From Acetobacteraceae bacterium (lineage in GTDB: Bacteria; Pseudomonadota; Alphaproteobacteria; Acetobacterales; Acetobacteraceae): DNA of 64,000 bases. Positions 40,718-50,207 of the stretch are shown here, in pieces; position 1 is the first letter of the stretch, and every line of letters begins with the position of its first letter. The stretch lies in NCBI GenBank assembly GCA_027482245.1, contig JAIXWG010000058.1, forward strand, positions 186,001 through 250,000. The letters run 5' to 3'. The notes under the pieces were generated by a model. The model was not told the DNA's origin. It saw only the letters and a list, made by a program, of their open reading frames with translations, and did no database searches. The position numbers were made by a program, and so were the translations under genes.

Positions 40718-41607
40718 ATCTGGAGCGCCCCTGCCAGCCACTCCGAAAAGGCCTGCACGGTCGATCGCCGCGCCGCCATCTCCGTCATCACCAGATGGTA
40801 GCCCGTGCCATCCTCCATCACGCCGTCGAAGGCGCGCACCAACCGTCCCGCCGCCATCGCGTCCCGCACCAGCACGCCCCAGGCGATGCCGATGCCCTGG
40901 CCCGCTTCCGCCGCGGCCAGCGCCATCGCCGTCTCGTCGAAGCGCGGGCCTGGCGCGACCAGGCTGGCATCGATTCCCGTCGCCTCCGCCCAGGCGCGCC
41001 AATAGGGCCGCTCCGCGTAATGCAGCAGCGTCGCGCGGGGGAGTGCGATGGCGGCGTCATCCGGCAGCGTGGCGCGCAGCGCTGATGTGCAGACCGGCAG
41101 CATCTGCTCCCGCGTCAGGCGCCGCACGACATAGTCCGGCCAGTCGCCATTCCCGGTGCGGATCGCGACATCGACATCGGCGCCATGCACCTGCGCGAAG
41201 TAGCGATGCGTCTCCAATCTCAGGTCGATCCAGGGATGGGCGCGCGCGAAATCGCCGATGCGCGGCGCCAGCACCCGCATGGCGAAGCTGCGCGCCGCGT
41301 TCACCACCAGCGTCGTGCGGCTGCGCGGCTGGCCGATGCGGAACAGCCCGTTCTCCAGAGTCTCCAGCCCGCGCCGCGCGTAATCCGCCAGCACGTCGCC
41401 AGCCTCCGTCAGCCGCAACCCGCGCGGGCCGCGGGTGAAGAGCGGCGCGGAAAGCCGTTCCTCCAGCGCCTTCACCTGGCGGCTGATGGCGCCCTGCGTC
41501 ACGCCGAGCTCCGCCGCCGCGCGGGCCATGTTGAGGTGCCGCGCCGCCGCATCGAAGGCGCGCAGCGCCTGCAGCGGCAGCCCGGCCATGCCTTGAGTTG
41601 AACTCAT
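40714..41607 (-). CDS. LysR family transcriptional regulator
   Basis: 297-aa LysR regulator. The N-terminal winged helix-turn-helix reads LQALRAFDAAARHLNMARAAAELGVTQGAISRQVKALEERL. The effector-binding domain follows from residue 90, with the GcvA-type RTGNGDWPDYVVRRL and a C-terminal RRSTVQAFSEWL. It is divergent from the hydantoinase/ThDP operon across a 77-bp gap, the classical arrangement for control of that operon by a small-molecule inducer. The start at ATG 41607 is good; an internal ATG at 41589 is an alternative. Confidence 0.92.
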   Translation of the reverse strand: MSSTQGMAGLPLQALRAFDAAARHLNMARAAAELGVTQGAISRQVKALEERLSAPLFTRGPRGLRLTEAGDVLADYARRGLETLENGLFRIGQPRSRTTLVVNAARSFAMRVLAPRIGDFARAHPWIDLRLETHRYFAQVHGADVDVAIRTGNGDWPDYVVRRLTREQMLPVCTSALRATLPDDAAIALPRATLLHYAERPYWRAWAEATGIDASLVAPGPRFDETAMALAAAEAGQGIGIAWGVLVRDAMAAGRLVRAFDGVMEDGTGYHLVMTEMAARRSTVQAFSEWLAGALQI

Positions 41608-41684
41608 GGCTGGAGAGCCTATCCCGCGCCTTTCCCCCCCGCCAGCCCGGCGCCAGACTGCGCCCCAACCACGAAGGATGCCGC

Positions 41685-43343
41685 ATGTCCGAGGCTGCCA
41701 AGGCTCCCGCTTTCGATCCCGTCACGCTCCAGATCCTCTGGAGCCGGCTGATCTCCATCGCCGATGAGGCCGCGGCCGCGCTGCTGCGCACCTCCTTCTC
41801 CACCATCGTCCGCGAATCCAACGATTTCGCGACGGTGCTGATGGATGCGGAGGGCAACAGCCTGGCGGAGAACAGCATCGGCATCCCGAGCTTCGTCGGC
41901 CTGCTGCCGAAGACGCTGCGCCACATGCTGGCGGAGATCCCGCGGGAGGAACTGCGCCCCGGCGACTGCCTGATCACCAACGACCCCTGGATGGGTACGG
42001 GCCACCTGCTCGACATCACCATGGCGCAGCCGATCTTTCGCGGCGACACGCTGGTGGGGTTTGCGGGCGCCACGTCCCACATGCCGGATATCGGCGGCAC
42101 GCTCTGGTCGGCCGACTGCACGGAGGTCTTCGAGGAGGGCCTCCGCATCCCGCCCGCGAAGTTCCTCATCGAGGGCCGCGAAAACCGCGAACTCGCCCGC
42201 ATCATCCGCGGCAATGTCCGCGTGCCCGACCAGGTGATGGGCGACATCCAGGCGCAGGTGACGGCGACCAGCGTCTGCGCCCGCCGCGTGCTGGAATTCC
42301 TGGACGATACGGGGCTCGAGGACCTCGTCGCGCTCTCGGCCACGCTGCAATCCCGCGCTGACGCCGCCATGCGCAAGGCGATCGCGGCGCTGCCCGACGG
42401 CACCTGGCACGGCACGGTCTTTGCCGATGGCTATGAGGACCAGGAGACGCGCATCCAATGTGCGTTGACCATCAAGGGCGACCAGCTGTCGGTGGACTAC
42501 GCCGGCACCTCGCCCCAGATCGCGCGCGGCCTCAACAGCGTGATGAACTACACCTACGCCTACACCGTCTATCCGCTGAAATGCGCGCTGGACCCGCTGA
42601 CGCCGCGGAATGAGGGCAGCTACCGCGCGGTGGAGGTGGTGGCGCCGGAGGGCAGCATCCTCAACCCGCGCTGGCCCGCGGCGGTGAATGCGCGGCACCT
42701 GACGGGGCTGTTCCTGTCCGGCGCGCTCTACCAGTGCCTGGCGCAGATCGTGCCGGGGATCGTCGTCGCGGACAGTGCGAGCCCCGCGCCGCGGCCGGTC
42801 TATACGGGCCGGGACAACAATGGCGACCGCTTCAGCCAGGTGCTGTTCGGCAGCGGCGGCATGGGCGCGGCCGCACATCGTGATGGCCTCAACACCACCG
42901 CCTTCCCCACCAATTCCGGCTCCGGCTCCATCGAGGCCTTCGAGGCCTCGGCGCCCATCCTGGTGTGGAAGAAGGATTTGATGCCCGACAGCGGCGGCCC
43001 CGGCCAGTTCCGTGGCGGGCTCGGCCAGGAGATCGAGCTGGAGGTGATGACGCAGGAGAGCGTGCGCCTCTCGCTGATCGCCGACCGCATGAAGCATCCC
43101 GCCGGTGGGCTGGACGGCGGTGCTGCGGGCGCGCCCGCGCTGGTGCAACTGCAGGATGGGCGCAAGCCGCATCCGAAGTCGCGATCCACGCTGCAACCCG
43201 GCGACCGGCTGTTGATGCATCTCGGCGGCGGTGGCGGCTATGGCGACCCGCGGGCGCGCGATTCGGCAGCGGTCAAGCGCGATGTGGCCGATGGCTATGT
43301 GACGCCCGAAGGGGCGCAACGGGATTACGGGGTGACGCCATGA
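41685..43343 (+). CDS. Hydantoinase B/oxoprolinase family protein
   Basis: 552-aa HyuB-type subunit of an ATP-dependent hydantoinase/oxoprolinase/acetophenone carboxylase-type enzyme. Family blocks: FDPVTLQILWSRLISIADEA at the N-terminus, DCLITNDPWMGTGHLLDITM, HMPDIGGTLWSADCTE, and the C-terminal PDSGGPGQFRGGLGQEIELEV. Start at ATG 41685 with AAGGA upstream; an in-frame extension from 41598 overlaps the LysR gene and lacks conservation. It needs HyuA, encoded two genes downstream at 44305. It is coupled to the next gene by the ATGA overlap at 43340-43343. Confidence 0.9.
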   Translation: MSEAAKAPAFDPVTLQILWSRLISIADEAAAALLRTSFSTIVRESNDFATVLMDAEGNSLAENSIGIPSFVGLLPKTLRHMLAEIPREELRPGDCLITNDPWMGTGHLLDITMAQPIFRGDTLVGFAGATSHMPDIGGTLWSADCTEVFEEGLRIPPAKFLIEGRENRELARIIRGNVRVPDQVMGDIQAQVTATSVCARRVLEFLDDTGLEDLVALSATLQSRADAAMRKAIAALPDGTWHGTVFADGYEDQETRIQCALTIKGDQLSVDYAGTSPQIARGLNSVMNYTYAYTVYPLKCALDPLTPRNEGSYRAVEVVAPEGSILNPRWPAAVNARHLTGLFLSGALYQCLAQIVPGIVVADSASPAPRPVYTGRDNNGDRFSQVLFGSGGMGAAAHRDGLNTTAFPTNSGSGSIEAFEASAPILVWKKDLMPDSGGPGQFRGGLGQEIELEVMTQESVRLSLIADRMKHPAGGLDGGAAGAPALVQLQDGRKPHPKSRSTLQPGDRLLMHLGGGGGYGDPRARDSAAVKRDVADGYVTPEGAQRDYGVTP

Positions 43344-44308
43344 TGACCATCACGCGCCGTGCCTTGGCCGCTGCCGCGCTGGCCATGCCCGCGGTGGCGC
43401 GCGCGCAGATCACGCGCCCCGTGCGGCTGATCGTGCCCTTCGCGGCGGGTGGCGGGTCCGACACGCTGGCGCGGCTGCTCTCCGTGCCGCTGAGCGAAAG
43501 GCTTGGCCAGCCCGTGGTGGTGGAGAACCGCGCCGGCGCCGGCAGCCAGATCGGGGCGGAGGCGGTGATGCGCAGCGCGCCGGATGGCACGACGCTGCTG
43601 CTGGGCGATACGCCGCTTGCCACCATCCCGGCCGTGCAGGTTGCCGGCGGCCGCCCCGCGCCCTTCGACGCGGCGCGCGACTTCACGGCGGTGGCCGGCC
43701 TTGCCATCGCGCCCGCGCTGGTCGTGGTCGGTGGCCAGTCCCGCTTCCGCACGCTGGGCGAATTGCTGGCTGCCGCGCGTGCCAATCCGGCGGCGATCGA
43801 CTTCGCCTCGGCCGGCGTCGCCAGCTCCACGCATCTCATCCTGGAACTGCTGCAGATGCGGAGCGGCGTGCGCGTCACCCATGTGCCTTACCGCGGCGCG
43901 GCGCCGGCGGTGCAGGACGTGCTGGCCGGCACGGTGCAGGCGACCATCATGGCGCTGGCGACGGCCGCGCCGCTGGTGCAGTCCGGCCAGATCCGCGTGA
44001 TCGGCGTGGCGTCCGAACAGCGCATCGCCGCCATGCCCGATGTGCCGACGCTGAAGGAACAGGGCGTCGATCTCGTCTCCGGCTTCTGGTGGGGCGTGCT
44101 CGGGCCGCTCGGCATCCCCGATCCCGTGCTGGCGCAACTGGTCACCGCCATCGAGGCGTCCATGGCGAGCGAAGCCATGATATCGCGCCTGCCGGCGCTG
44201 GGGCTGGAACGGCTGCCGCTCGGCCCGCCGGCCTTCCGCGCGCTGCTGGCATCGGAGACGCGCCGCTGGGGAGAGGTCGTGCAGGCCGCGGGGATCAAGC
44301 CTGAATGA
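43340..44308 (+). CDS. Bug family tripartite tricarboxylate transporter receptor (TctC-like)
   Basis: 322-aa periplasmic receptor. Signal peptide MMTITRRALAAAALAMPAVARAQ (residues 1-22), then RLIVPFAAGGGSDTLARLL, ENRAGAGSQIGAEAVM and HVPYRGAAPAVQDVLAG. It sits inside the hydantoinase operon between hyuB and hyuA with 4-bp overlaps on both sides, so its ligand is probably the operon's substrate, a carboxylated compound. ATG 43340 and 43343 are both possible; the first gives the ATGA overlap. No TctAB genes are present in the window. Confidence 0.92.
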   Translation: MMTITRRALAAAALAMPAVARAQITRPVRLIVPFAAGGGSDTLARLLSVPLSERLGQPVVVENRAGAGSQIGAEAVMRSAPDGTTLLLGDTPLATIPAVQVAGGRPAPFDAARDFTAVAGLAIAPALVVVGGQSRFRTLGELLAAARANPAAIDFASAGVASSTHLILELLQMRSGVRVTHVPYRGAAPAVQDVLAGTVQATIMALATAAPLVQSGQIRVIGVASEQRIAAMPDVPTLKEQGVDLVSGFWWGVLGPLGIPDPVLAQLVTAIEASMASEAMISRLPALGLERLPLGPPAFRALLASETRRWGEVVQAAGIKPE

Positions 44309-46380
44309 GTGCGCCCCCCATCCGTATCGGCGTCGATGTCGGCGGCACCTTCACCGATTTCGTGCTGGTGGACGAAGCGCGTTCGCGCGTCCTGACCGGC
44401 AAGCGCCTGACCACGCCGGACGACCCCGGCCGCGCCATCCTGGAGGGCCTGGACCGGCTGCTGGCGGAAGCCGGCGTCGGCTTCGGCGATGTCCGCCAGA
44501 TCGTTCACGGTACCACCCTCGTCACCAACATCGTGATCGAGCGCAAGGGCGCGCGCATCGGCCTGGTCACTACGCGCGGCTTCCGCGACAGCCTCGAGAT
44601 GGGGCGGGAGATGCGCTACGACCTCTATGACCTCTTCCTCGACAAGCCGGAGCCCCTGGTGCCGCGCCCGCGCCGCATCGCGGTGACGCAGCGCCACGAC
44701 GCCCATGGCACCGAACGCCTGGCGCTGGCGGACCATGAGGTGCGCGACGCCGCGCGCGCGCTGAAGGCCCAGGGGGTGGAGGCCGTGGCGGTCTGCTTCC
44801 TGCACAGCTACCTCGACGCCAGCCATGAGCGTCGCGCGGCCGCGATCCTTGCCGAAGAACTGCCCGGCGTGCCCGTCACGCTCTCCTCCGACGTGGCGCC
44901 GGAAATCCGGGAATACGAGCGGGCGAATACCGCCTGCGTGAACGCCTATGTCACGCCGCTGATGGACCGCTACCTCGCGGTGCTGGAGGCTGCGCTGAAG
45001 GCCAAGGGGCTGGGCGGGCCGCTGCATCTCATGCTGTCGGCGGGCGGCATCGCGACCGTCGGCTATGCCCGCGCCAACCCCGTGCAGCTGATCGAAAGCG
45101 GCCCCGCCGCCGGCGCCACGGCCGCCATGCATCACGGCCGCATCGCCGGCGTCGCCGACATGATCTCCTTCGATATGGGCGGCACCACCGCCAAGATGTG
45201 CCTGGTCGAGAAGGGGGAGGCCGAGCATTCCTCCACCTTCGAGGCTGCGCGCGTCCGCCGCTTCCGCAAGGGATCCGGCCTGCCGCTGAAGGTGCCGGTG
45301 ATCGACCTCATCGAGATCGGCGCCGGGGGGGGCTCCATCGCTCAGGTCAGCGCCATGGGGCTGCTGACGGTCGGGCCCGAAAGCGCGGGATCGGTGCCCG
45401 GCCCCGTCTGCTACGCCCGCGGCGGCACGCATCCCACCGTGACGGATGCCGATCTGCTGCTGGGCTATCTCTCTCCCGAATACTTCCTGGGCGGGGAGAT
45501 GGCGCTGGACCGAAGCGCGGTGGAGCGCGCGATGGAAGAACACCTGGCGCGGCCGCTCGGCATCTCCGTGCTGGAGGCGGCGGCCGGCATCCATGCCATC
45601 GTGAACGAGAACATGGCGGCGGCGACGCGCATGTATGTGGCGGAGAAGGGCAGGGACCCCCGCCGCTACGCCATGCTCGCCTTCGGCGGCGCGGGGCCGG
45701 TACACGCCTATGGATTGGCAAAACTGTTGAAGCTGCCGCGGGTCATCGTGCCGCAGGGCGCTGGTGTCGCCTCCGCGCTCGGCTTCCTCGTCGCCGCCCC
45801 GGCGATTGACCTGGTGCGGTCGGGCGTGCAGCGGCTCAATGCCGTGGACTGGTCCGCCATCGCGGAGCGCTTCGCGGCGATGGAGGCGGAGGCGCGGGCG
45901 ATGCTGGAGGATGCGGGCGCCGCGCCCGGGGACGTCACCTTCCGCCGTAGCGTCGACATGCGCTACGCCGGCCAGGGCTTCGACATCGCCGTGCCGCTGT
46001 CCGACACCATCGATGCCGCCAGCGTCGAGGCCGCCTTCCTCGACACCTACCAGCGCCTCTTCGACCGGCGCATCACGGGGGTGGCGATGGAGGTGCTGTC
46101 CTGGCGCCTCAACGCCACGGCCTCCCGCCCCACCGTCCCCGAAGCCTCCGCCGCCGGCGACGGCCAGTCGCTGAAGGGCGAGCGCCCGGTCTGGTTCCCC
46201 GAGACCGGCATGGCCCCCTGCCGCGTGCATGACCGCTACCGGCTGCGTCCCGGGGAGCGCCACGCCGGCCCCGCGGTGGTGGAGGAACGCGAATCCACCA
46301 TCGTCATCGGGCCTGACGCGACCTTCATGGCCGACAGCCACGGCAACATCATCATCGACCTCGCAGGAGACGCCGCATGA
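44305..46380 (+). CDS. Hydantoinase A/oxoprolinase family protein
   Basis: 691-aa HyuA-type subunit with an actin-like ATPase fold. Typical motifs are RIGVDVGGTFTDFVLVDE at the N-terminus, VHGTTLVTNIVIERKGARIG, DMISFDMGGTTAKMCLVEKG in the middle, and FGGAGPVHAYGLAKLL. It couples ATP hydrolysis to opening of an amide or lactam ring, or carboxylation. It is encoded after the Bug receptor and before the aminotransferase with ATGA overlaps. The partner HyuB is at 41685. Separation of hyuB and hyuA by a receptor gene is unusual. Substrate unknown. Confidence 0.92.
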   Translation: MSAPPIRIGVDVGGTFTDFVLVDEARSRVLTGKRLTTPDDPGRAILEGLDRLLAEAGVGFGDVRQIVHGTTLVTNIVIERKGARIGLVTTRGFRDSLEMGREMRYDLYDLFLDKPEPLVPRPRRIAVTQRHDAHGTERLALADHEVRDAARALKAQGVEAVAVCFLHSYLDASHERRAAAILAEELPGVPVTLSSDVAPEIREYERANTACVNAYVTPLMDRYLAVLEAALKAKGLGGPLHLMLSAGGIATVGYARANPVQLIESGPAAGATAAMHHGRIAGVADMISFDMGGTTAKMCLVEKGEAEHSSTFEAARVRRFRKGSGLPLKVPVIDLIEIGAGGGSIAQVSAMGLLTVGPESAGSVPGPVCYARGGTHPTVTDADLLLGYLSPEYFLGGEMALDRSAVERAMEEHLARPLGISVLEAAAGIHAIVNENMAAATRMYVAEKGRDPRRYAMLAFGGAGPVHAYGLAKLLKLPRVIVPQGAGVASALGFLVAAPAIDLVRSGVQRLNAVDWSAIAERFAAMEAEARAMLEDAGAAPGDVTFRRSVDMRYAGQGFDIAVPLSDTIDAASVEAAFLDTYQRLFDRRITGVAMEVLSWRLNATASRPTVPEASAAGDGQSLKGERPVWFPETGMAPCRVHDRYRLRPGERHAGPAVVEERESTIVIGPDATFMADSHGNIIIDLAGDAA

Positions 46381-47333
46381 CCAAATCCGCCAGCCACGCA
46401 TGGCTCGATGGCAAGCTGGTCCCCTGGTCGGAGGCCACCATCCACATCTCGACCGAAGCGGTGCTGCGCGGCGAGAATGTGTTCGAGGGCATCCGCGCCT
46501 ATTGGAACGCCGAGGAAGGCCAGCTCTACGCCTTCCGCCACGCCGACCACATCGCGCGGCTGCGCCAGGGCGCGCACATCATGCGCATGGCCGTGCCCTA
46601 CACGGATGAACAGATCGAGGCCGCGTCGCTCGACCTGATCCGCGCCTGCGGCTACCGGGAGACCATCCACTACCGCCCCGTCGTCTATTTCGCCGAGGGC
46701 GAACTGACGCACTACCTGCCGAGCGAGATCCGCACGGGCTTCTTCATCCTGGCCTTCCCCATGCCGTCCAAGCCCACCATCGAGACGGGCGTGAAGAGCT
46801 GCGTCAGCACCTGGCGGCGCAACAGCGACATGGCCTCGCCTTCGCGCATCAAGGCCGGCAGCAACTACCACAATTCCCGCCTCGCCTATGTGGAGGCGCG
46901 GCTGAACGGCTTCGGCCCGCCGGTCATGCTGAACGCCGCCGGCAAGGTGGCGGAGGGCCCCGGCGCCTGCATCATGATCGTCCGCCGCGGCAAGCTCATC
47001 ACGCCGCCCGTCACCGCCGACATCCTGGAGAGCATCACGCGGGAGACGGTGATGGAATTGGCGGAGCGCGAGCTCGGCCTGACGGTGGTGGAACGGGACA
47101 TCGACCGCTCCGAGCTTTACGTGTGCGAGGAAGCCTTCTTCTGCGGCAGCGGGGCGGAGGTGCTGCCCATCGCCTCGATTGACCACTACGACATCGGCGG
47201 CGGCAAGCCCGGGGCCATCACACGGCAGTTGCAGTCGTTGTATTTCGACGTGGTGCGCGGGAAGAACGAGAAGTACCGGCACTGGCTGACGCCGGTCTAT
47301 GGCGCGCAGGCCGCGCGCCAGGCGGCGGAGTGA
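46377..47333 (+). CDS. ilvE: Branched-chain amino acid aminotransferase
   Basis: 318-aa class IV PLP aminotransferase with the canonical BCAT features: LRGENVFEGIRAYW near the N-terminus, the Schiff-base Lys159 in RIKAGSNYHNSRLAYVEAR, and Glu193 in GKVAEGPGACIMIV. It interconverts branched-chain 2-oxo acids and amino acids. The start overlaps the HyuA stop (ATGA), and its own end abuts the ThDP enzyme. A BCAT in a hydantoinase operon suggests the operon converts a released amino or 2-oxo acid; this is inference. It may serve as the housekeeping IlvE, although another BCAT-like gene exists at 12275. Confidence 0.88.
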   Translation: MTKSASHAWLDGKLVPWSEATIHISTEAVLRGENVFEGIRAYWNAEEGQLYAFRHADHIARLRQGAHIMRMAVPYTDEQIEAASLDLIRACGYRETIHYRPVVYFAEGELTHYLPSEIRTGFFILAFPMPSKPTIETGVKSCVSTWRRNSDMASPSRIKAGSNYHNSRLAYVEARLNGFGPPVMLNAAGKVAEGPGACIMIVRRGKLITPPVTADILESITRETVMELAERELGLTVVERDIDRSELYVCEEAFFCGSGAEVLPIASIDHYDIGGGKPGAITRQLQSLYFDVVRGKNEKYRHWLTPVYGAQAARQAAE

Positions 47334-48994
47334 TGGGGCGCAGCGTCGGGCTCCTGGTGGCGGAAAGCCTCGCCGCGCAGGGCGTGGACCTGATGTACTG
47401 CGTGCCGGGGGAAAGCTTCCTCGGGCTGACGGATGCGCTGGTCGATGTGCCGCAGCTGAAGCTGGTGGTCTGCCGGCATGAAGGCGGCGCGGCCTATATG
47501 GCGGTGGCGGATGGGCGGATGCGGGCGGGCAGGGCGGGGGTCTGCCTGGTGTCGCGCGGCCCCGGCGTCTCCAACGCCATGATCGGGCTGCACACGGCCC
47601 ATCACGACGCGGTGCCGATGGTGCTGCTGATCGGCCAGGTGGAGCGCCGCGAGCGCGGGCGGATGGCGCTGCAGGAACACGACTACGGCAAGCTGTTGGC
47701 CGACATCACCAAGGCCGTCATCAACGTGGACCTGCCGTCCCAGGCCAGCGAGGCCGTGGCCCGCGCCTTCCACCTGGCGGAATCCGGCACCCCCGGCCCC
47801 GTCGCGATCGTCTTTCCCGAGGATGTGCTGGACGAGCCCGCGGACGACCTGGCGATGGCGAAGCCGCGCCTGCGCGCGACGCCCGGACCCTCCGCCGCGC
47901 AGCTGGACGAGCTGGCGGAGCGCTTGACTGCCGCCCAGCGGCCGCTGGTGCTGGTCGGCGGCGCCATGGACCAGCCGCCGGCGGTGCTGGATGCGCTGCG
48001 GCGCTTCGCGGAGGCCTGGCAGCTGCCTGTCTCGCCGACGCATCGGCGGCCCCACCTCTTCGACAGCCACCATCCGCACTACGCCGGCTATATCGGCAAC
48101 CGCGTGCAGCCGAAGCTGATGGAGGTGATGCGGGAGGCCGATCTGCTGGTGGCGCTCGGCGAGCGCATGACCGATGTCGTCAGCCAGTCCTGGAGCTGGC
48201 CGGCGGCGCCCGACCCGCAGGTGCCCTTCGTCCATGTCTGGCCCGATGCCAGCGAGCTGAACCGGGTGTGGCGCGCTGACCTGCCGATCGTGGCCGACCC
48301 GGCCGCGGTGGTGGCGGCGCTGCTGGACCGCGCGCCCTCCTCACCCCCCGGCCGCGCCGAATGGATCGCGAGGCTGCACGGCATCCATCGCGCGCTGACG
48401 GCACCGTCCTGGGAGGCCGCGCCGGATGGCGTGAACTTCGCCGCCGTCTGCATCGCCGTCGCGGAGCGCATGACGGCCGACGCGGTGCTGACGACGGATG
48501 CCGGCAACTTCACCAGCTTCGTGCACCGCCACATCCCCTTCCGCCCGGGCCAGCTTTTCCTCGGCTCGGCGGTTGGCGGGATGGGGGCGGGGATGCCGAT
48601 GGCGGTCGCCGCCAGCATCCGCCACCCCGGCCGGCAGGTGATCGCCGTGGCGGGCGATGGCGGGGCGCTGATGACGGGCAACGAGATCGCGACGGCCATG
48701 CGCCACGGCGCCGCGCCGGTGCTGCTGATTCCGGACAACCGGACCTACGGCTCCATCGGGATGCATCACGAGAACCGCTATCCCGGCCGGCCCTTCGCGG
48801 AGGCCGCGGACCTCGTGAATCCCGACTTCGCCGCCTGGGCCCGCGCCTTCGGGGCGGAGGGCTTCACCATCCGCACCGAGGCGGACATCGCCCCGGTGCT
48901 GGACGCCGCCCTGGCGCCCCGCACCGTGCCGGCGGTGGTGCACGTCCATGCCTCCGCCCTGCAGGTCACCGCCTTCCGCCGCAGGAAGGCGTAA
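47333..48994 (+). CDS. Thiamine diphosphate-dependent enzyme (acetolactate synthase-like)
   Basis: 553-aa ThDP enzyme of the acetohydroxyacid synthase/benzoylformate decarboxylase family, start at ATG 47333 (GTG 47330 overlaps the BCAT stop). Residues 1-170 are the PYR domain with the catalytic Glu50 in VCRHEGGAAYMA, a central domain follows, and the ThDP domain holds AVAGDGGALMTGNEIATA and LIPDNRTYGSIGMHHENRYPG (GDG...N Mg motif). FAD-binding residues of AHAS are not clear, so a decarboxylase or a carboligase without FAD is as likely. As the last gene of the operon it may process the 2-oxo acid formed by the aminotransferase. Confidence 0.85.
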   Translation: MGRSVGLLVAESLAAQGVDLMYCVPGESFLGLTDALVDVPQLKLVVCRHEGGAAYMAVADGRMRAGRAGVCLVSRGPGVSNAMIGLHTAHHDAVPMVLLIGQVERRERGRMALQEHDYGKLLADITKAVINVDLPSQASEAVARAFHLAESGTPGPVAIVFPEDVLDEPADDLAMAKPRLRATPGPSAAQLDELAERLTAAQRPLVLVGGAMDQPPAVLDALRRFAEAWQLPVSPTHRRPHLFDSHHPHYAGYIGNRVQPKLMEVMREADLLVALGERMTDVVSQSWSWPAAPDPQVPFVHVWPDASELNRVWRADLPIVADPAAVVAALLDRAPSSPPGRAEWIARLHGIHRALTAPSWEAAPDGVNFAAVCIAVAERMTADAVLTTDAGNFTSFVHRHIPFRPGQLFLGSAVGGMGAGMPMAVAASIRHPGRQVIAVAGDGGALMTGNEIATAMRHGAAPVLLIPDNRTYGSIGMHHENRYPGRPFAEAADLVNPDFAAWARAFGAEGFTIRTEADIAPVLDAALAPRTVPAVVHVHASALQVTAFRRRKA

Positions 48995-48997
48995 CCC

Positions 48998-50134
48998 CTA
49001 CAGCAGTTCCAGCTGCCGCGCCGCCATGGCGCCCGGCACCTTGAACTGCGTGCAGTCGAGCGAGGCGCTGAAGCTGTTGTGGACGCCGCGGCCGAGGTAG
49101 CCGCGGCCATCCAGCCCGTAGCGGCGCAGCGCCAGCTTGAAGCGCTGGGACAGCAGCTCCGCATAGGCGCCCGTGCCGGTCTGCCGCGCGCCGAAGCGGG
49201 CATCGTAGAGCTGCCCGCCCCGCGTCTCCCGCACCAGGGCCAGCACGCGGGCGGCGCGCTCGGGGTGGTGCTCGGCCAGCCAGGCCTCGAACATCGCCTT
49301 GATCTCGAGTGGCAGGCGCAGCAGCACGTAGCCGGCCCGGGTCGCACCGGCGCGGGCGCTGGCTTCCAGGATGCGCTCCATCTCCGCGTCGTTCAGCCCC
49401 GGGATCATCGGCGCAGCCAGCACACCGACCGGGATGCCCGCCCGCGCCAGCTCCGTGATCGCCGCCAGGCGCTTGAGGGGCGAGGCCGCGCGCGGCTCCA
49501 TCACCCGCGCCAGCTTCATGTCGAGCGTGGTGACGGAGAGGCAGACATGCACCAGGTTCCGCGCCGCGAGTCGCTGCAGGATGTCGATGTCCCGCACCAC
49601 CCCCGCGCCCTTGGTGACGATGGTCACGGGGTGCCCGAACTTCTCCAGCACCTCCAGCACCCGGCGCGTGATGCCGAGGGTACGTTCTACGGGCTGGTAG
49701 GGGTCGGTGTTCGCGCCGAGCGCCACCGGCTTCGGCTCATAGCCGGGCTTGGAGAGCTCCTTCTCCAGCAACTCGGGCAGATTCGGCTTGAACATCAGCC
49801 GGGTCTCGAAATCGAGGCCGGGGGACATGCCGACATAGGCGTGGGCAGGGCGCGCATAGCAGTAGACGCAGCCATGCTCGCAGCCGCGATAGGGGTTCAG
49901 CGAGCGGTCGAAGCCGATATCCGGGCTGTCGTTCCAGGACAGGGCAGATTTCGCATGGTCCCTGGTCAGCGTCGTCGGCAGCGGCGGCATGTCCGCGAAT
50001 TCCGCGGCCAGCGTGCCCCAGCCATCATCCCACGCCTCCGTCCGCGTGCTTTCATAGCGCACGCCGGGATTGGTGACGGCGCCCCGGCCCTTGCGGGCCA
50101 GGGAGGGCATCGCGGAGGCTCCCCCATCAGGCAT
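48998..50134 (-). CDS. PA0069 family radical SAM protein
   Basis: 378-aa radical SAM enzyme. The CX3CX2C cluster motif is at Cys85, Cys89 and Cys92 in YRGCEHGCVYCYARPAHAY, and the following GMSPGLDFETRLMFKPNLPELLEKEL is typical for the PA0069 (SplB-like) family. A TIM barrel follows; AVGVLAAPMIPGLND and RGGQLYDARFG are further family stretches. SplB homology suggests possible DNA or RNA lesion chemistry, but no member function is known. It is divergent from the glycosyltransferase operon with 73 bp between. It begins at ATG 50134. Confidence 0.9.
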   Translation of the reverse strand: MPDGGASAMPSLARKGRGAVTNPGVRYESTRTEAWDDGWGTLAAEFADMPPLPTTLTRDHAKSALSWNDSPDIGFDRSLNPYRGCEHGCVYCYARPAHAYVGMSPGLDFETRLMFKPNLPELLEKELSKPGYEPKPVALGANTDPYQPVERTLGITRRVLEVLEKFGHPVTIVTKGAGVVRDIDILQRLAARNLVHVCLSVTTLDMKLARVMEPRAASPLKRLAAITELARAGIPVGVLAAPMIPGLNDAEMERILEASARAGATRAGYVLLRLPLEIKAMFEAWLAEHHPERAARVLALVRETRGGQLYDARFGARQTGTGAYAELLSQRFKLALRRYGLDGRGYLGRGVHNSFSASLDCTQFKVPGAMAARQLELL

Positions 50135-50207
50135 CGTCCGGTCCTTCGATTTCCTGGTTTGTTCTCACGGAAGGTGGGGTATCCCTGGGCAGTGCGTCAA
50201 GAACAAA

